From Ophiothrix spiculata (Eukaryota; Echinodermata; Ophiuroidea; Amphilepidida; Ophiotrichidae), in the NCBI GenBank assembly GCA_000969725.1, contig JXSR01S022825.1: a stretch of 22,816 nt of DNA, one strand, 5' to 3'. Positions within the stretch are counted from its first letter, which is position 1; each line of letters opens with the position of its first letter. This document shows, piece after piece, positions 9,549-18,430 of this stretch. A model generated the notes under the pieces. It had not been told where the DNA came from, ran no database searches, and saw nothing but the letters and a program-made list of their open reading frames with translations. The position numbers and the translations under genes were made by a program.

Positions 9549-10656
9549 CGTGACAGGCGTGACTTTTGCATGAACTTTTTTTCTAAGAATAGCTGGTAAA
9601 TTTTATCTACAGGCAATACTACGGAAACATCCCTATATGTTGTAGTAAACATTCCATATTGGATGCAAAAAGTGATAATTTAAAGAAAATGATAATTTAA
9701 TTTAAATCACTGTCTTTAAAATGGGGACACAAAGTGTGCGTGACAGGCGTGACCTAAACTGACACTGCCTTTTCAAAAATGTGGTTTAATGCTGAATTCT
9801 ATCTCTTTCCCACGGGGAATTTGATTCCTGTTTATGTTGCAGTATATCTCCCTGGGGGAACCAATCAGGAAACATTTCACTTTTGGAGCTGTAGCTCTTA
9901 ACTTGGAGAATACAGGCTAAATCATTTCGTGACAGGCGTGACATTTGTGCACACTTAGTAAAACTTGATTTTAGCAATAAATCTGTTGTTAAATAACTTC
10001 TCTATTTATGATTATGATATTTTTTTTCAACAGTTTAATACTGTCTTATGCAAGTCAAATCTATTTTTGAATTTTAACCCTTGTCCTCCTTAGCTATTTT
10101 TGTAACACGTCCTTCGAAGGGTTTTAGCAACCACCCTAATATTTTAGAACGAAACCTCCTATGAACTTCATTTTGCTATTAATAAATAGGTATGATCCTC
10201 CCATATCCAACAATACCAAGATAATCAAAAGCGGCCAAGGGGTTACGTAATTATGACGCCATAAAGCATTTACGGATTGGAAAATCAGGCAAAATTGTAT
10301 TATGGCAAAAATGGTCACCAAAAAGCAACATTTTGCTATAAAAGTTCTAAATAACAGATTTTCGTCGTTTTTTTTTGCTAATTAAGAAGGAAAATGATAA
10401 TTCTAACATGTCTTTTCAGTTTGAGTCTTATAGTATGCACATTTTTTTTTCAAAATGGCGACTTTTCCGCGATTTCGACTTCGTGACAGGCGTGACCGAT
10501 TTTGAGATGTAATAGTGGAGAAATAAGCAATTACTGAATGTTTGTATATTGCTTTGAAGACTCCATGATAGAAGATAGATATTGATGTTTCACCAAAACA
10601 TGACCTATTAATAAAACACAGCAAAAACTTGTCATGTTTTTCGTGACAGGCGTGAC
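9549..10656 (+). repeat. Five spaced copies of the 15-mer CGTGACAGGCGTGAC
   Basis: Perfect copies at 9549-9563, 9739-9753, 9928-9942, 10482-10496 and 10642-10656, all in the same orientation. Steps are 190, 189, 554 and 160 bp. The 554-bp step contains an inserted repeat copy of about 400 bp (10074-10474), so its original length was about 154 bp. Sequence between copies is mostly unrelated, with weak similarity only near copies one and three. The 15-mer is itself a direct repeat (CGTGAC-AGG-CGTGAC). Function is unknown; it could be the conserved box of an otherwise decayed satellite. Confidence 0.85.
10078..10474 (+). mobile_element. Truncated copy of TTAA-type element
   Basis: It starts TTAA (10074-10077), then CCCTTGTCCTCCTTAGC, and matches 11380-11740 in the same orientation, sharing for example TTACGTAATTATGACG, GCTATAAAAGTTCTAAAT and TTTCAAAATGGCGA. 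The inverted right end seen in the other copy is missing; similarity stops near 10474, just before the fourth CGTGACAGGCGTGAC box. Confidence 0.7.
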
Positions 10657-11007
10657 ATCTGGAAACGGCAAATTCCAATAACACACTACTCGGCTATGAT
10701 TAACATAATTACTAAAACATGATTTATTATAGAGCACAGACACTGAGGCTTCTAATACACTAATAAGGAAAACTCTCAGATGTTTTTCTCAAGTTTCAGT
10801 ACCAAATCAGCTTTGGTGCAAATTTGAGGGTAAAATGTTACTAAGGCAACATCCAACTTATACCAGTCATAAAATAAGTTCTATTTGTTTTATGGGAAAA
10901 AAAAGTAGTTCCTGGGACCTTGATTTGTTTACTTTTAACTCAGGTATTACTTTTATGTCAGAATTGAACTTGAACAATTTATGTATGTGATACAAGATCA
11001 TGGAATT
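10657..11007. other. Non-coding stretch, no gene seen
   Basis: AT-rich DNA after the last 15-mer box, ending in a short (TA)n run at 11017-11029. Minus-strand open frames reaching into it lack features of coding sequence. Confidence 0.4.
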
Positions 11008-11149
11008 AGCCAGCTATATATATATATATAAATATCCTCTTTATCAGATTTTTAGATATTATTAACAGATATTTATCTAATATCTAAATATAAGATAATA
11101 CATTGTTAGTAAAATATCTAAATATCCACTTTATTAGATATTTAGATGT

Positions 11150-11223
11150 GTGTACTTTAGGTCCCATCCAGAATTTTAGGGTTTAGGGTTAGGGTATTGT
11201 TTTTGATAGGCCCTAAAGTACAC
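11150..11223. repeat. Small hairpin enclosing telomere-like TTAGGG repeats
   Basis: GTGTACTTTAGG (11150-11161) pairs with CCTAAAGTACAC (11212-11223). The loop contains TTAGGGTTTAGGGTTAGGG at 11176-11194, three TTAGGG units with one slipped base. The motif matches the metazoan telomere unit, but the run is too short to be a confident interstitial telomere. Confidence 0.6.
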
Positions 11224-11379
11224 TTTTTCCTTTAGATATTATTAAAATATTTCTCGCTAATATATAGATTTAAAATTGTCTAAATATCCACTTTTTCTGA
11301 TATTTAGGTATTGTTAACAGTAATTTTAGATATTAAGATATTGTCAGATATTTAGCTAATATCTAAATTTAACACTTAA

Positions 11380-11932
11380 CCCTCGTCTTCATAAGCCTTT
11401 TTCTGTAACACGTCTTCCTGAGGGGGGGGGGATTTTGAACTTGGGTCCGCCCAAAGCCATATTGATTGATACTATAGTATAGGGTAGGGTCTCTTCTTTC
11501 TATTGATACCAAGATCATGAAAATCGGTGGAGGCGTTACGTAATTATGACGTCATAAAGTATTTCCGTACCGAAAAAATAGACTTTTGACAAAAATGGCC
11601 ACTTTTTCAAAAAAATCGCTATAAAAGTTCTAAATGTCTGATTTTCGGATTTTTTTGCTAATAAATAAAGGAATCAACAATTCTAACATGTTCTGCAAGT
11701 TTCAAGTCAATAGCATGCATATATTTTTCAAAATGGCGATTTAAAATTTTCCGAGGTGGCAACCACCCCCCAACCGCCAACTTTGCGGCCTACCATAACC
11801 CCACCTTAAGTGGTACCCCCGATTTTTCATCAAAATGACCGCAAAGGATGTAAAAACAATTACCCAAATGCTTCGGGTCGCTTTCTTTTGCGTTTTGGTG
11901 CAATCGGCGATCATCCGTTAGGAAGACGAGGG
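11380..11932. mobile_element. TTAA-flanked DNA transposon, CCCTCGTCTTC ends (553 bp)
   Basis: Inverted ends CCCTCGTCTTC (left 11380-11390; right in reverse complement at 11922-11932), each bounded by TTAA (11376-11379 and 11933-11936). It lies within the AT-rich ATCTAAATATCC blocks. No transposase frame is present. The interior includes TGACGTCA at 11547 and a G-run near 11422-11430. It is the full-length relative of the truncated copy at 10078-10474. Confidence 0.85.
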
Positions 11933-12151
11933 TTAAGGAGATAATTGGATATTATTAACAGATATTTAGATATATTATTGGATATATAGATGTTTATTGG
12001 ATATTTAACTAATACACTCTTAGAAAGCCAAGATGAAGTATGAGACAAAAAGGATTAATTTTGATCAAATATTTTTGTTAAATGATACTGAAACGGATCA
12101 AAATAATGATCCTTAATTGGATGTAAATGTTGCTTGCGATCCTACTTCAGG

Positions 12152-12816
12152 NNNNNNNNNNNNNNNNNNNNNNNNNNNNNNNNNNNNNNNNNNNNNNNNN
12201 NNNNNNNNNNNNNNNNNNNNNNNNNNNNNNNNNNNNNNNNNNNNNNNNNNNNNNNNNNNNNNNNNNNNNNNNNNNNNNNNNNNNNNNNNNNNNNNNNNNN
12301 NNNNNNNNNNNNNNNNNNNNNNNNNNNNNNNNNNNNNNNNNNNNNNNNNNNNNNNNNNNNNNNNNNNNNNNNNNNNNNNNNNNNNNNNNNNNNNNNNNNN
12401 NNNNNNNNNNNNNNNNNNNNNNNNNNNNNNNNNNNNNNNNNNNNNNNNNNNNNNNNNNNNNNNNNNNNNNNNNNNNNNNNNNNNNNNNNNNNNNNNNNNN
12501 NNNNNNNNNNNNNNNNNNNNNNNNNNNNNNNNNNNNNNNNNNNNNNNNNNNNNNNNNNNNNNNNNNNNNNNNNNNNNNNNNNNNNNNNNNNNNNNNNNNN
12601 NNNNNNNNNNNNNNNNNNNNNNNNNNNNNNNNNNNNNNNNNNNNNNNNNNNNNNNNNNNNNNNNNNNNNNNNNNNNNNNNNNNNNNNNNNNNNNNNNNNN
12701 NNNNNNNNNNNNNNNNNNNNNNNNNNNNNNNNNNNNNNNNNNNNNNNNNNNNNNNNNNNNNNNNNNNNNNNNNNNNNNNNNNNNNNNNNNNNNNNNNNNN
12801 NNNNNNNNNNNNNNNN
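12152..12816. other. Assembly gap (665 N)
   Basis: A run of N. Any open frame crossing it is meaningless. Its place inside a palindromic, repeat-rich element suggests the assembler failed on repeats. Confidence 1.
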
Positions 12817-12936
12817 AATGCCAAGATTAGCCCAATATTGCTTAGTAAGATAATGCCAATGCCAAGATTGGCGATCAAAAAACCGATATTGGTGTTAGCT
12901 GGGTAATTGATTCGGAAATCGGATCAAAGTTGATCA

Positions 12937-13158
12937 TTGGCGGCGGAAGGTTGAAATTCTAGGGGGGGACGGCTAATTTTTGTGAGCGGAGGAAAATCAT
13001 GATATTTTGTAATGCGCGCGTAGCGCGCGGAAAAATCGGCCAAATCGGCCAATTTCAGCTACAAATTGTTAAAAAAATTGAAATTTGCCCAAAAATTGCA
13101 CATTTTTACTGAAAACATGTCCCCACCGCCTCCTCCCCACGCTTCCGCCGCCTATGAA
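12937..13158. mobile_element. Nested repeat element with GGCGGCGGAAG ends and 8-bp duplication
   Basis: GGCGGCGGAAG at 12939-12949 is inverted as CTTCCGCCGCC at 13142-13152. The identical 8-mer GTTGATCA flanks both sides (12929-12936 and 13159-13166). The interior carries a GCGCGCGTAGCGCGCG stretch and an AAATCGGCCAATTTCAGCTA block that recurs, diverged, at 21905-22150. The left end appears to lack about four bases present at the right end, so the duplication call is good but not certain. Confidence 0.6.
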
Positions 13159-13312
13159 GTTGATCAAGGTAAACTTGATCCGTTTGTTGATATCTATATC
13201 TGGAAACAGATCAAAACGATCCAACAATTGATCAAAAATGATCCTTAAAGGATCAAAATAAAGTGATCCGGAAAACTACTCATATATTTGATCCTGGCGT
13301 TCTAAGAGTGTA

Positions 13313-13410
13313 TCTAAGTTAGCCAGCAATAGAGATAATAGGATATACAGATATTTTAGTTAATATCTAAACATCCACTTTTTCAGCTATTTTTTTTTTT
13401 AAATTGGGGC
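13313..13410. repeat. AT-rich ATCTAAATATCC repeat block (right-hand part)
   Basis: Continues the words seen at 8589-8700 and 11940-12010 (AGATATTTTAGTTAATATCTA, CATCCACTTTTTCAG), ending in a T-run at 13391-13400. Confidence 0.6.
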
Positions 13411-13416
13411 TATCTA

Positions 13417-14191
13417 CACTCTTAACACTTAAGTGGTCAAGGGGGGGGGGTCCATATGGACCCAACATTTGGTTTTTGCGCGTCAGCGCAAAAACGCGAA
13501 GAAATTTTTCATCGCCCTTCTATGTATTTGTCTAACTTTACCATACCCTTCACTTGGTGGCAAAAAAATTAAATCAACCCACCCCTTCCCATGCTAATTA
13601 ACATAAATAAGCATTTTCGAGGGCGCTCTTCAAATTTGTTTTGCCCATAAAATCGTAACGGAACAACTTTTTTCAAATTTTATTTCAGGTATGTATTTGT
13701 ACTTACATACTGCAAATATCAGCCAAATTTTGTTGAAAAATTCGATTGGGAAGGAGTTCTCAAATTTTTGGCTGGAAAATTTTGTCGCGACACGGAAAAT
13801 TTTGTTTTGGCCGCCATTTTGAAACGGCTTTTCGGATTTTGTTTCTTTGTTTTTGTTCTTTTGAAGTACTTTACCTGTGACCAGAGTTTTAACGTAAAAT
13901 TCTTTCGCGAAAGCGCTTTTTCGGTTATGGGTCCATATGGACCAACCCCTTGACCACTAACATGCATGTGGAGGACCTTGACCACTTAAGTGTCAAATAT
14001 GAGCTTACCCTTTTCCGGATCAATTTTGATCCAAATCTCCTCGAATTTGATCCTTTTCGGATCAAAAAAGAGTGTGTTTTATCAGAAAAGGATCAAATTT
14101 GAGGAGAATTTGGATCAAAATTGATCCGGAAAAGGGTAAGCTCATATTTGATACTTTATCGGATCAATTTGGTCCTTTCTTTTTAAGAGTG
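13417..14191. mobile_element. Foldback element with CACTCTTAA ends, split by a TTAA element
   Basis: Ends CACTCTTAA and TTAAGAGTG are flanked by TA (13415-13416, 14192-14193). Its core is an almost perfect inverted repeat, 13994-14062 against 14081-14150, about 69 bp per arm with an 18-bp loop, dense in GATC words. Leaving out the insertion at 13433-13985, the two halves would pair along nearly their whole length, giving a foldback element of about 220 bp. The end motif matches that of 12015-13310, so the two belong to one family. Confidence 0.78.
13433..13985. mobile_element. Nested TTAA-flanked element, GTGGTCAAGG ends (553 bp)
   Basis: GTGGTCAAGG at the left is inverted as CCTTGACCAC at the right, with TTAA at 13429-13432 and 13986-13989. 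Inside the ends, GTCCATATGGACC recurs inverted. The right end is partly duplicated: a second TTGACCACTAA copy lies 30 bp inside (13947-13959). A G-run of ten follows the left end. Two antisense open frames over 13719-13985 look non-coding. Confidence 0.8.
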
Positions 14192-14193
14192 TA

Positions 14194-14980
14194 CACAGGA
14201 ATCCAGATCCAGATAAGTGCGCATCCCCGTAAGCCACTTTGCATCTGGAATGTGGCCACACGGGCATCAGATCCGGACCTGATGCGTGTGTCATCAAAGC
14301 TGTCTACGGAGATCTAGGTTCAGATCTGGATCACGGGGATATGAACTAATTTGGATATGCGCTCCGTGTGGATAGCCCTTTGACAATCTCTATATCAATA
14401 ATCAAATTGTTAACGTTATCAGGTTCATCAAGTATTTTATTGCTCATATTTTGGTAAGCTCCCATAGTTACTGTTGTCCCTCGTCTGGGGCAAATTTATT
14501 TAGAGCCCCGCCCGTAGGGCAGCATGGACCGGCGGATCTTAATGACACTTTAAACCATTGCTAGTTTTGTAAACTTCTGGCTTAAATATTTTTTCCTATT
14601 TTTGTTAGCTCACTATGGTTAATTATAATACTTTGAACCGCTGGTTTAAATATTGTTCATATTTTGGCATACATCAGTAAGCAAGCCACAACCAACCACC
14701 AGCAATCAATCAAGCCATCTGACCCGGATGTACCTGGAAGAAGAATGTAAGTACGTGTTAATATAGAGATCCAGTTTATTAAGAGCATGTAATCCAATTG
14801 AATACCATATTATCAAAGAGTAATGGCAAGATCAATTTTTTTTACTTGTTTTGTATCATAGGCGGCAGAAGCAGGGGTGTGGTTGGTTGCGGGAGACGGT
14901 CACGGACTCCTCAAAAATAAAGAAGAATGAAAGAAAAGGAAAGGAAATTGAAATTTTTGCTTTATTTTTGATAATTTAAA
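14194..14980. other. Non-coding stretch, no gene seen
   Basis: It contains scattered AGATCC/GGATCT words and a small hairpin around 14265-14285 (GCATCAG ... CTGATGC). One GTAAGT occurs at 14749-14754, but no matching acceptor and frame could be assigned to make an exon. Confidence 0.4.
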
Positions 14981-15332
14981 CAGTGGCGTAACCATGAATT
15001 TTCAGTTGAGGGGGCGAGCAGGGACAAGACAATTTTGCAGGGGGGCGAAAAAGTTTTTGTTCAAACACAAAAAGGTTCACCCCAAAATTTTTAATGTAGC
15101 AAATCATTCAAATTTTGCACAAATTAATATAAAATTGTACTATGTTGGTGAAAACTAGAGTTGTTTTTCAAATTATTGCCAAAATTTGCGCAATGTTGTG
15201 AAAATTTAGAAAAACTAACCCATAAAATGGTTAAATTTTGCACAGTTACTTTACCTATTTACTATATAAATTGAAACTCGGTACTTTTCTTGATTTCAAT
15301 GGGGGGGGGGGGGGGCTCTGGTTACGCCGCTG
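14981..15332. mobile_element. hAT-type miniature transposon with 8-bp target duplication
   Basis: The left end CAGTGGCGTAACCA and the right end (reverse complement CAGCGGCGTAACCA) are inverted. The 8-mer AATTTAAA is present on both sides (14973-14980 and 15333-15340). An 8-bp duplication and CAG-starting ends are characteristic of the hAT superfamily. Internally there is no transposase frame; a run of 15 G occupies 15301-15315 just inside the right end, and G-rich sequence also lies near the left end. Confidence 0.92.
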
Positions 15333-15340
15333 AATTTAAA

Positions 15341-15917
15341 TGTGAACAATCAGGAAAAATTTCTTGCTTCACCCAATTGTATAGATATTGTGTCAATTTT
15401 CAGTAAAAAGTTGCAAATTTCAAGATTTTTAACAATTTGTTACTGAAATTTGGTAACTGATTTGACCATTTGACTGATTTGACCACCGTTAAGAGTCCAT
15501 CTCAGTGTGTTACGCCATTAATGGGTCAAATGTTTATTGCGACATTTAGGGGTAGATTTTAGTGCATTACGACATCGCGACACTTAGGGGTATGATTTAA
15601 CATTTACATTTAACGACATTAAGGGTTGGAATTGACTGTACATGGTTTCGACATTTTGGGTCCGATTTTGAGGTGCTCTGACAAGCATGCTTACCACTTG
15701 TTTCTCCGAGTGCCCCCACCCCCTGGACAGAACAAACCCATAAAATATACGCATGCATCACCACTGCGTATTCACTTCAGGAACACATCATCGTTGATTC
15801 ACAAATTAAATCCAACATTTTTAAACAACAATAACTAATCATGACTGTGTCACTGCGGTGACACGGACCCCGCCGCTGTTTTTTTGTTTTTCCTTGGAGG
15901 TGATTTCAGCCTATAGA
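15341..15917. other. Non-coding stretch with short degenerate repeats
   Basis: Around 15538-15630 three diverged copies of a GCGACATTTAGGGGTA-type word occur (also GCGACACTTAGGGGTATGAT and CGACATTAAGGGTTGG). An open frame at 15626-15838 has no recognisable feature. Confidence 0.4.
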
Positions 15918-16620
15918 CACTTTTGATCGTTTGTGCAAGATAAAAAATATGACACCTTAAACTTTCAAGTTGGACATGGTAAAAATGTAACCTTTATTAC
16001 GACCTTTGACCGCTACGAAAAGGTCAGCTGATGGAGTCACCATAAGGCCTTTGATCGTTGATTCAATTCGAACAATTTGACACCATAACCTTTAAAACTG
16101 GACAAAGTTGAAAAATTGAGCCTTATCATGAGTCATAACCTTTGACACCTAAGTAAGGGTCGACCGATGGGGTCACCATTAACACTTTTGATCGCTGGTC
16201 AAAGACAAACAATTTAAAACCTTAACCTTTAAAATCGCATAAAGTTAACAATTTTACCTTTCTTTTGATCTTAGACCCCCAGAGAAAAGTTGAGCGATGG
16301 GGTCGCTGGTTCAAGACAAACAATATGACACCTTAAACATTAAAATCGAACAAAGTTGAAAATTTGACCTTTCTTTTGACCTTTGACCCCCAACGAAAGG
16401 TCGGATGACGGGGGTCATCATTGACACTTTAAATCGCTGGTCCAAGACGAACAATTTGACACCTTAACCTTTAAAATTGGACAAAGTTGAAAGATTGACC
16501 TTTCTTTTGACATTTGACACTAATGGAAAGGTCTGACGACGAAGTCACCTTTAACACTTTTGATCGCTGATCCAAGATGAAGAATTTGACACCTCAGCCT
16601 TTGAAATCAGACAATCCGAC
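15918..16620 (+). repeat. Tandem repeat of about 133 bp (5-6 units) with TGACCTTTGACC words
   Basis: Units begin with CACTTTTGATCGCTGGTCCA-type sequence near 15918, 16047, 16183, 16300 (start deleted), 16424 and 16555. Each continues through an ACAATTTGACACCTTAACCT block and AACAAAGTTGAAAATTTGAC. The clearest units contain GACCTTTGACC (about 16000 and 16378), which on the minus strand is the GGTCA-A-AGGTC layout of a DR1 nuclear-receptor site. Unit divergence is substantial, so the array is old. Confidence 0.85.
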
Positions 16621-16656
16621 TGCGGCAGGGTAATAAATTGTTTAGTTTTAAATGAG

Positions 16657-16820
16657 ACCATGTCCTGGGGACCATGTACATGTTTCCTTGGGCAAGAAAC
16701 TTTACTCTACTTGCTCTGTGGTCGGTCAGCCGTGGGTCCCCTGTACGAATAGACTCCTTCATGGGGTATGCATTTCATGCAAGTACTTGTATCATTGCTT
16801 GATTGCTTGATTGATTGATG
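16657..16820 (+). repeat. SINE-like fragment, second copy
   Basis: TTTCCTTGGGCAAGAAACTT, then an ACTCTACTTGCTCTGTGG stretch at 16682-16722, matches the block at about 150-200. It ends in a GATTGCTTGATTGATTGATG tail (16801-16820), the short-tandem tail expected of a SINE. The tRNA-like head is missing. Confidence 0.55.
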
Positions 16821-17108
16821 GTACCGAGCAAATTTTACTTGTTACACACCATAAAAATACTAGTTGTGCCAGGCATAGCATTGTGACATTATTGTGGAAG
16901 GTGGACCTTGCTACATTCAACTATGCCATACCTGGCTGTTTAATTATAATAAGCTTAAGCTTACAAAAATGTTACAACTTCAAACTTGAAAAAAAACCGT
17001 GCACTGACTTACTGAAATATTTTAACTATCCATTGTGACCTTGCTGGTCTACATAGAACTTATATTTCTATCCCAAATCATAGTGAAAAGCCGAAGAAAA
17101 TCAAAATT

Positions 17109-17253
17109 TCCTCACTTATTTAATATAATACACAAAAAATTATATTTTAGAGAATGATTTTTGAAAACATCACCTCATTTCTTCACTTACTTAATACAAC
17201 ACATTAGAAATGGAATTTTTCAAATTTTTAGAGAATGAGTTTTGAAAACCTCA
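17109..17253 (+). repeat. Two diverged direct copies of a 70-80 bp unit
   Basis: CCTCACTTATTTAATATAAT ... TTTAGAGAATGATTTTTGAA and CTTCACTTACTTAATACAAC ... TTTAGAGAATGAGTTTTGAA are aligned copies. Each ends in AAAACNTCACCTC. Confidence 0.75.
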
Positions 17254-17257
17254 CCTC

Positions 17258-17324
17258 TTTTTGGCCAACAAGGAGAATGAAGGTGTCAGGATTGTGATCT
17301 ATAGGGTCAAATGCTTTGTTGAAG
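17258..17324 (-). repeat. Outermost unit fragment of the EGF-exon-tail array
   Basis: GGCCAACAAGGAGAATGAAG followed by GTGTCAGGATTGTGATC and the ATAGGGTCAAATGCTTTGTT word matches the intron part of each unit at 17899-18362. It is cut off from the rest by the transposon at 17325-17891. Read on the minus strand, this part encodes YTDFNKAFDPIDHN-type residues when joined across the insertion. Confidence 0.8.
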
Positions 17325-17891
17325 CACAGATCTTTAAAAACGGGGATGGTGATCTGCTGCATTTGTTTGAAGCAATGTTTGTGTTGGTGCCCAACAGGCA
17401 ATTACGTGTAGTCTTCTGTTATACTCCACAATCTATTCAGTAGGCTTTCAAAAAAGTTCAATGACCAACCGCGTCACTAGAGTGTACACTTTCAAGTCAC
17501 CTGTGCGTAGCCTCTTGACTCATCGGTATTGCAAATATACGTTTGATATAACCAAGTGAATGTTTAAAAAACATTCCTTATACAATTTTCGCAAAGAATT
17601 ACCACGGTAAAAGCTCCTCGTTTTATTTATCATAATGTGTTATGTATTATTCTTCTACTTTCACCGTGGTATTTATTTGCAATATTTATTTTCAGTATCA
17701 CCATGTTGTATGTTTTTAAAAAAATGAAGGAGTCTAAATGGATATTTGATGGTAATTGATTTAGAACCCCGCGCTATTCAAATATAATGATCCAAATAAT
17801 GGTTTCAACTCACACATAGAATTGAGATTATAATATCGATTTTCTTTTGTATTTGTACAGAATTCGCAATCCCCGTTTTTAAAGATCTGTG
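17325..17891. mobile_element. 567-bp DNA transposon with 23-bp perfect inverted ends
   Basis: The first 23 bases (17325-17347, starting CACAGATCTTTAAAAACGGG) are exactly inverted at 17869-17891. GTTGAAG occurs immediately outside both ends (17318-17324 and 17892-17898). Removing the element together with one GTTGAAG copy restores a sequence matching the other units of the surrounding tandem array, which independently confirms the borders. No transposase frame is present. A 7-bp duplication is unusual; hAT and P elements normally give 8. Confidence 0.92.
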
Positions 17892-17898
17892 GTTGAAG

Positions 17899-18430
17899 TC
17901 TGTATACTTACTACTTTCACAGTTGACTCCTGTGTAGCCTGGAGCACACTGGCATACAAATGCATGCCAATAAAACAGGCCTACCACCATCATGCCCATA
18001 TTGCCTGACAATGAGAATGGTGCCGGGATTGTGATCCATAGGGTCAAATACTTGTTACAGTCTGTATACTTACTGCTTTCACAGTTGACTCCTGTGTAGC
18101 CTGGAGGACACTGACATACATATGCGTTGATACAATCGAGACAGGCCTACCACCGATTTGGATGACAAGGAGAATGGTGTCAGGATTGGGTCAAATGCTT
18201 TGTTAAAGTCTGTATACTTACTACCTTCACTCTTGTGTAGCCTGCAGCACACTGGCATACATATGTATGCAAACCAACAAGACAGGCCTATCACCATTTT
18301 GGCCGACAAGGAGAATGCAGGTGTAAGGATTGTGATCCATAGGGTCAAATGCTTTATTGAGGTCTGTATACTTACTGCTTTCACAGTTGACTCCTGTGTA
18401 GCCTGGAGCACACTGGCATACATATGCGTT
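17899..18430 (-). repeat. Tandem array of EGF-exon 3' halves plus donor and intron
   Basis: Starts of the TCTGTATACTTACT word at 17899, 18061, 18209 and 18363 give periods of 162, 148 and 154 bp. On the minus strand each unit contains the 3' half of the EGF exon (C3 or C4 to C6), a GTAAGT donor, then about 80 bp of intron. The unit at 18363 is the tail of the intact exon. The one at 18209 has lost part of the exon tail (C6 region). The one at 18061 still reads CLDCINAYVCQCPPGYTGVN. The one at 17899 reads VCQCAPGYTGVNCES. None except the intact exon has the 5' half with C1 and C2, so these are pseudo-exon copies. Confidence 0.88.

Larger units (their letters stand above)
12015..13310. mobile_element. 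TA-flanked GATC-rich inverted-repeat element containing an assembly gap
   Basis: The left end CACTCTTAGAAAGCCA and the right end (reverse complement CACTCTTAGAACGCCA) are inverted. TA is on both sides (12013-12014 and 13311-13312). The visible interior is full of GGATCAAA/TTTGATCC words. The gap hides much of it, so the true length is unknown. It carries a nested insertion at 12937-13158, and its end sequence is shared with the element at 13417-14191. Confidence 0.75.

Noticed and set aside
9549-10656. CRISPR array made of the 15-mer boxes
   Set aside because: Repeats are too short, spacers 150-190 bp, and the context is a eukaryotic repeat region.
12117-12906. Four long open frames across the gap
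   Set aside because: They consist almost entirely of N-derived unknown residues and have no evidential value.
14740-14760. Possible splice donor (GTAAGT) of an isolated plus-strand exon
   Set aside because: No upstream acceptor with an open, recognisable frame could be assigned.
16866-16937. Hairpin GCCAGGCATAG ... CTATGCC..CCTGGC as a structured RNA
   Set aside because: Short interrupted stem with a long loop; not distinctive enough.
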